Assembly (NCBI GenBank): GCA_018971775.1
Contig: JAGXAB010000068.1
Span: forward strand, 1 to 34,269
Direction: 5' to 3'
DNA length: 34,269 nt
From: Cyanobacteria bacterium REEB67
GTDB lineage: Bacteria > Cyanobacteriota > Vampirovibrionia > Obscuribacterales > Obscuribacteraceae
The notes under the pieces were generated by a model. That model was given only the letters and a program-made list of their open reading frames with translations. It was not told the DNA's origin and ran no database searches. The position numbers were made by a program, and so were the translations under genes. Positions 32,719 to 34,269 of the stretch are shown in pieces (the stretch's first letter is position 1; each line of letters opens with the position of its first letter).

Positions 32719-33090
32719 AGGCGACCTCCACATAACGACCGGCTCCTTTTTTAGCTCTGAGGGAAATGCTAAAAGCAGGCGGTCAGGAGGCTGGCCCAGT
32801 GAAGGACCAGATGCATAGTTCATCATGGCGCGGTGCTCACTGTCAATACTGGCAAGGGGCGCTTCGGGGCAGAGGTGAAACATTCGGGACGAACGGTCGG
32901 GGCCGAAAGGCCGCCGCATCGGGCATCAGCCGGGCCTGTTGTCGCTTTCAAGGCTGTGCAAAGTCGTGCTCAAACGGCCGTGAAGGCAGTAACAGCCTCA
33001 GTTCCGGCTGGATAAATTTATCTGGGAAATACATAAAAACGGGCAAATTGGGCATACTAAGAATGGTTGCCGACTTGGAAGTTCTTCTTA
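32719..33090. other. Intergenic region between tRNA-Leu and the DUF151 nuclease gene
   Basis: A 372-bp region. Two short open frames exist on the plus strand (from 32766 and from GTG 32833), but neither shows convincing coding character. It contains a GGCC-GAAA-GGCC stem with a GNRA-type loop (32901-32912), extendable by CGG/CCG (32898-32900/32914-32916) past one bulged G. A perfect palindrome lies at 33011-33022. It could encode a small RNA or hold regulatory sites. Confidence 0.45.
33011..33022. promoter_or_regulatory. Perfect palindrome GATAAATTTATC
   Basis: A 12-bp perfect palindrome 69 bp upstream of the DUF151 gene. Its position and symmetry suit an operator, but there is no other support. 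Confidence 0.3.
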
Positions 33091-33603
33091 ATGATTGAAA
33101 TGTTTGTCGCCGGTATCGCATTGGATGTCAGAAATGGTCATCCAATAGTGCTGCTCAACGACGAAAGCAAAAGGCGGGCTTTGCCGATCTGGATCGGGCC
33201 AGCCGAGGCTCGCGCCATCACTCAAGCCCTTGAGAACCATAGGCCCGAAAGGCCTATGACCCACGACCTTTTACTAAACAGCATCACGGCCCTTGGCTAT
33301 CTAGTCGACCGCATCGAAATCAACGAACTTTCTTCCAATACCTATTTCGCCACCATCTTTTTGAAGATCAACGACCCGTCCAAGCGTCTCGATACGACCA
33401 AGCCGATAGATTCTAGGCCATCGGACGCGATTGCGCTCGCTCTGCGGGCCAAGGCGTCCATCTTCGTCTCGGCGCAGGTGGTCAGTGAGGGCACGATTGC
33501 CACCGACCAGGAGAAGGACGAGCAAGAGGCCAAGGACTTCAAGAAGTTTATCGACGAGCTGAAAGCCTCGGATTTCAAAAACTCGCGCGGTCAGGCTGAT
33601 TAG
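33091..33603 (+). CDS. DUF151 bifunctional nuclease family protein
   Basis: A 170-aa protein from ATG 33091; an open TTG at 33067 and an ATG at 33100 are alternatives. Family motifs include VAGIALDVRNGHPIVLLND, the signature ALPIWIGPAEARAITQALE, RPMTHDLLLNSITALG and the region RPSDAIALALRAKASIFVS. The family was described in plants (BBD) and Thermotoga/Mycobacterium relatives as a small Mg-dependent DNase/RNase domain, and bacterial copies are widespread. A helical, acidic C-terminal extension of about 30 residues follows. Its stop overlaps that of the convergent LapA-like gene. Confidence 0.92.
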   Translation: MIEMFVAGIALDVRNGHPIVLLNDESKRRALPIWIGPAEARAITQALENHRPERPMTHDLLLNSITALGYLVDRIEINELSSNTYFATIFLKINDPSKRLDTTKPIDSRPSDAIALALRAKASIFVSAQVVSEGTIATDQEKDEQEAKDFKKFIDELKASDFKNSRGQAD

Positions 33604-33815
33604 GGTTGGGTTGGAGATAGTGTCTTCGACAGCTGCACGCTCAATCCGGCTATCCAGCTAAGAATTGCAGAAGCCCATATAACTACAGTCATTGGCAGCT
33701 GAAGCTGTACCCCGAATACGTTGACGTCGACGATGTCTGTATTCGATGCTGCGAACGCAATAATCATTGTTATTGAGATAGCTGCAAGGGTCGTAAAAAC
33801 GCGTTTCTTAATCAT
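33600..33815 (-). CDS. LapA-like (DUF1049) inner-membrane protein
   Basis: A 71-aa protein with two hydrophobic helices (about residues 7-24 and 42-62). Between them is the sequence FAASNTDIVDVNVFGVQLQLPMTVVIW, which matches the LapA/DUF1049 pattern (FAxxNxxxVxVxxFxxxxxxP). In Gammaproteobacteria LapA helps regulate LPS assembly and LpxC turnover, but many bacteria have isolated copies of unknown role. It is downstream of the partial gene at the right edge, 30 bp away, and probably co-transcribed. Confidence 0.75.
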   Translation of the reverse strand: MIKKRVFTTLAAISITMIIAFAASNTDIVDVNVFGVQLQLPMTVVIWASAILSWIAGLSVQLSKTLSPTQP

Positions 33816-33845
33816 CCATCCTACCTAGGCTCTCAGCTATCGAGC

Positions 33846-34269
33846 TCACTTCTGAGGGGCGGCATCCTGCATTCTTTTGAGCTGGCGAATTTGTTCTATG
33901 CCGTGCATTTCAGTGCTCGTGTCAGGATTTGGAGTGGGCATTTCTGAGACGTCGGCAGGCTTCAGGATTTGTGCCGCGGAATTCGATGGCAACGCGTTCT
34001 CGCTATAGCGCGAAATTGCGGCAGTTTCCGAAAATATCTTCCACCGACCGCCATCTTCTTTTTTTAAATACCAATCTACGTTCATTGAAGAATGGCCCTG
34101 AATGGCGGTAAAGGTCACGATGACCCACTTGCCCTCGGATGGAACGTGCGCAGCAAATCGCGGCTCCCGATAAGTGGTCTCAGAGCTGAGCTTTGCCTGA
34201 ACCGGATCTGCAAAAGTTTTTTTGATCAGCTCTGCAAAAGTTTCTTTGTCGTATGTCTTTTCAATCTTT
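33846..34269 (-). CDS. Hypothetical protein, C-terminal part (runs off right edge)
   Basis: An open minus-strand frame from the right edge to a stop at 33846, giving about 141 C-terminal residues. It begins KIEKTYDKETFAELIKK and continues with HVPSEGKWVIVTFTAIQG and VDWYLKKEDGGRWKIFSET. The alternation of strands looks like an NTF2-like or DUF4864-like fold, but the match is not firm. The last 45 residues are polar, Pro-rich and probably disordered. The 11-bp sequence ACTTTTGCAGA occurs twice near the edge (both copies code for TFA). The N-terminus and start lie outside the window. Confidence 0.7.
   Translation of the reverse strand, partial: KIEKTYDKETFAELIKKTFADPVQAKLSSETTYREPRFAAHVPSEGKWVIVTFTAIQGHSSMNVDWYLKKEDGGRWKIFSETAAISRYSENALPSNSAAQILKPADVSEMPTPNPDTSTEMHGIEQIRQLKRMQDAAPQK

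Overview
The window looks like chromosomal DNA of a Gram-negative-type bacterium. It carries a KdsC-type phosphatase (LPS/Kdo pathway), murA, lipoproteins with lipoboxes, many secretory signal peptides and a LapA-like inner-membrane protein. Coding density is high, base composition is moderately GC-rich, and TTG and GTG starts are frequent. The mix of Ala/Pro-rich secreted proteins, several TPR proteins, tandem GspE/MshE-N-like modules fused to TPRs and a bacterial DUF151 nuclease reminds me most of the non-photosynthetic cyanobacterial sister clade (Vampirovibrionia/Melainabacteria, Obscuribacterales-like). That placement is an impression, not a proof. I see no phage, insertion sequence, CRISPR array or rRNA.

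Layout. 1-4.04 kb: the 5' part of a FAD-dependent oxidoreductase (minus), divergent from kdsC, then a large secreted-looking DG-repeat protein (minus). 4.2-8.9 kb: a plus-strand run with a small membrane protein that appears split by a +1 frame change at TTTTAAAA, an AmrS-type radical SAM enzyme, two small membrane proteins, a TPR protein and an NCS1 permease. 8.95-11.16 kb: a secreted thioredoxin-like protein read through an in-frame TGA (candidate selenoprotein), divergent from a leucine-rich-repeat protein. 11.3-17.4 kb: minus strand, with an orphan histidine kinase, a VIT/VWA protein, a 94-aa protein, rpsU (S21, 57 aa, TTG start) with a structured leader, and a membrane protein; four strong intrinsic terminators lie here. 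17.6-24.3 kb: plus strand, with aspS, a translationally coupled TPR lipoprotein, a YifB/ComM ATPase and a protein with four MshEN-like modules plus TPRs. 24.4-29.1 kb: an agmatinase-family ureohydrolase (minus), a secreted protein resembling a degenerate metallopeptidase (plus), and lysC and murA (minus). 29.4-34.3 kb: a cytochrome c lipoprotein (plus), a membrane protein, a HerA-like ATPase with a small upstream partner, tRNA-Leu(GAG), a DUF151 nuclease (plus), a LapA-like protein and a partial gene running off the right edge.

Housekeeping functions (aspS, rpsU, murA, lysC, kdsC, tRNA-Leu) are interleaved with envelope or secreted proteins of unknown role. The most interesting points are the in-frame TGA in the thioredoxin-like gene (8954-10006), the putative +1 frameshift site at 4471-4478, the four-module MshEN-like/TPR protein, and the three-hairpin leader of rpsU.
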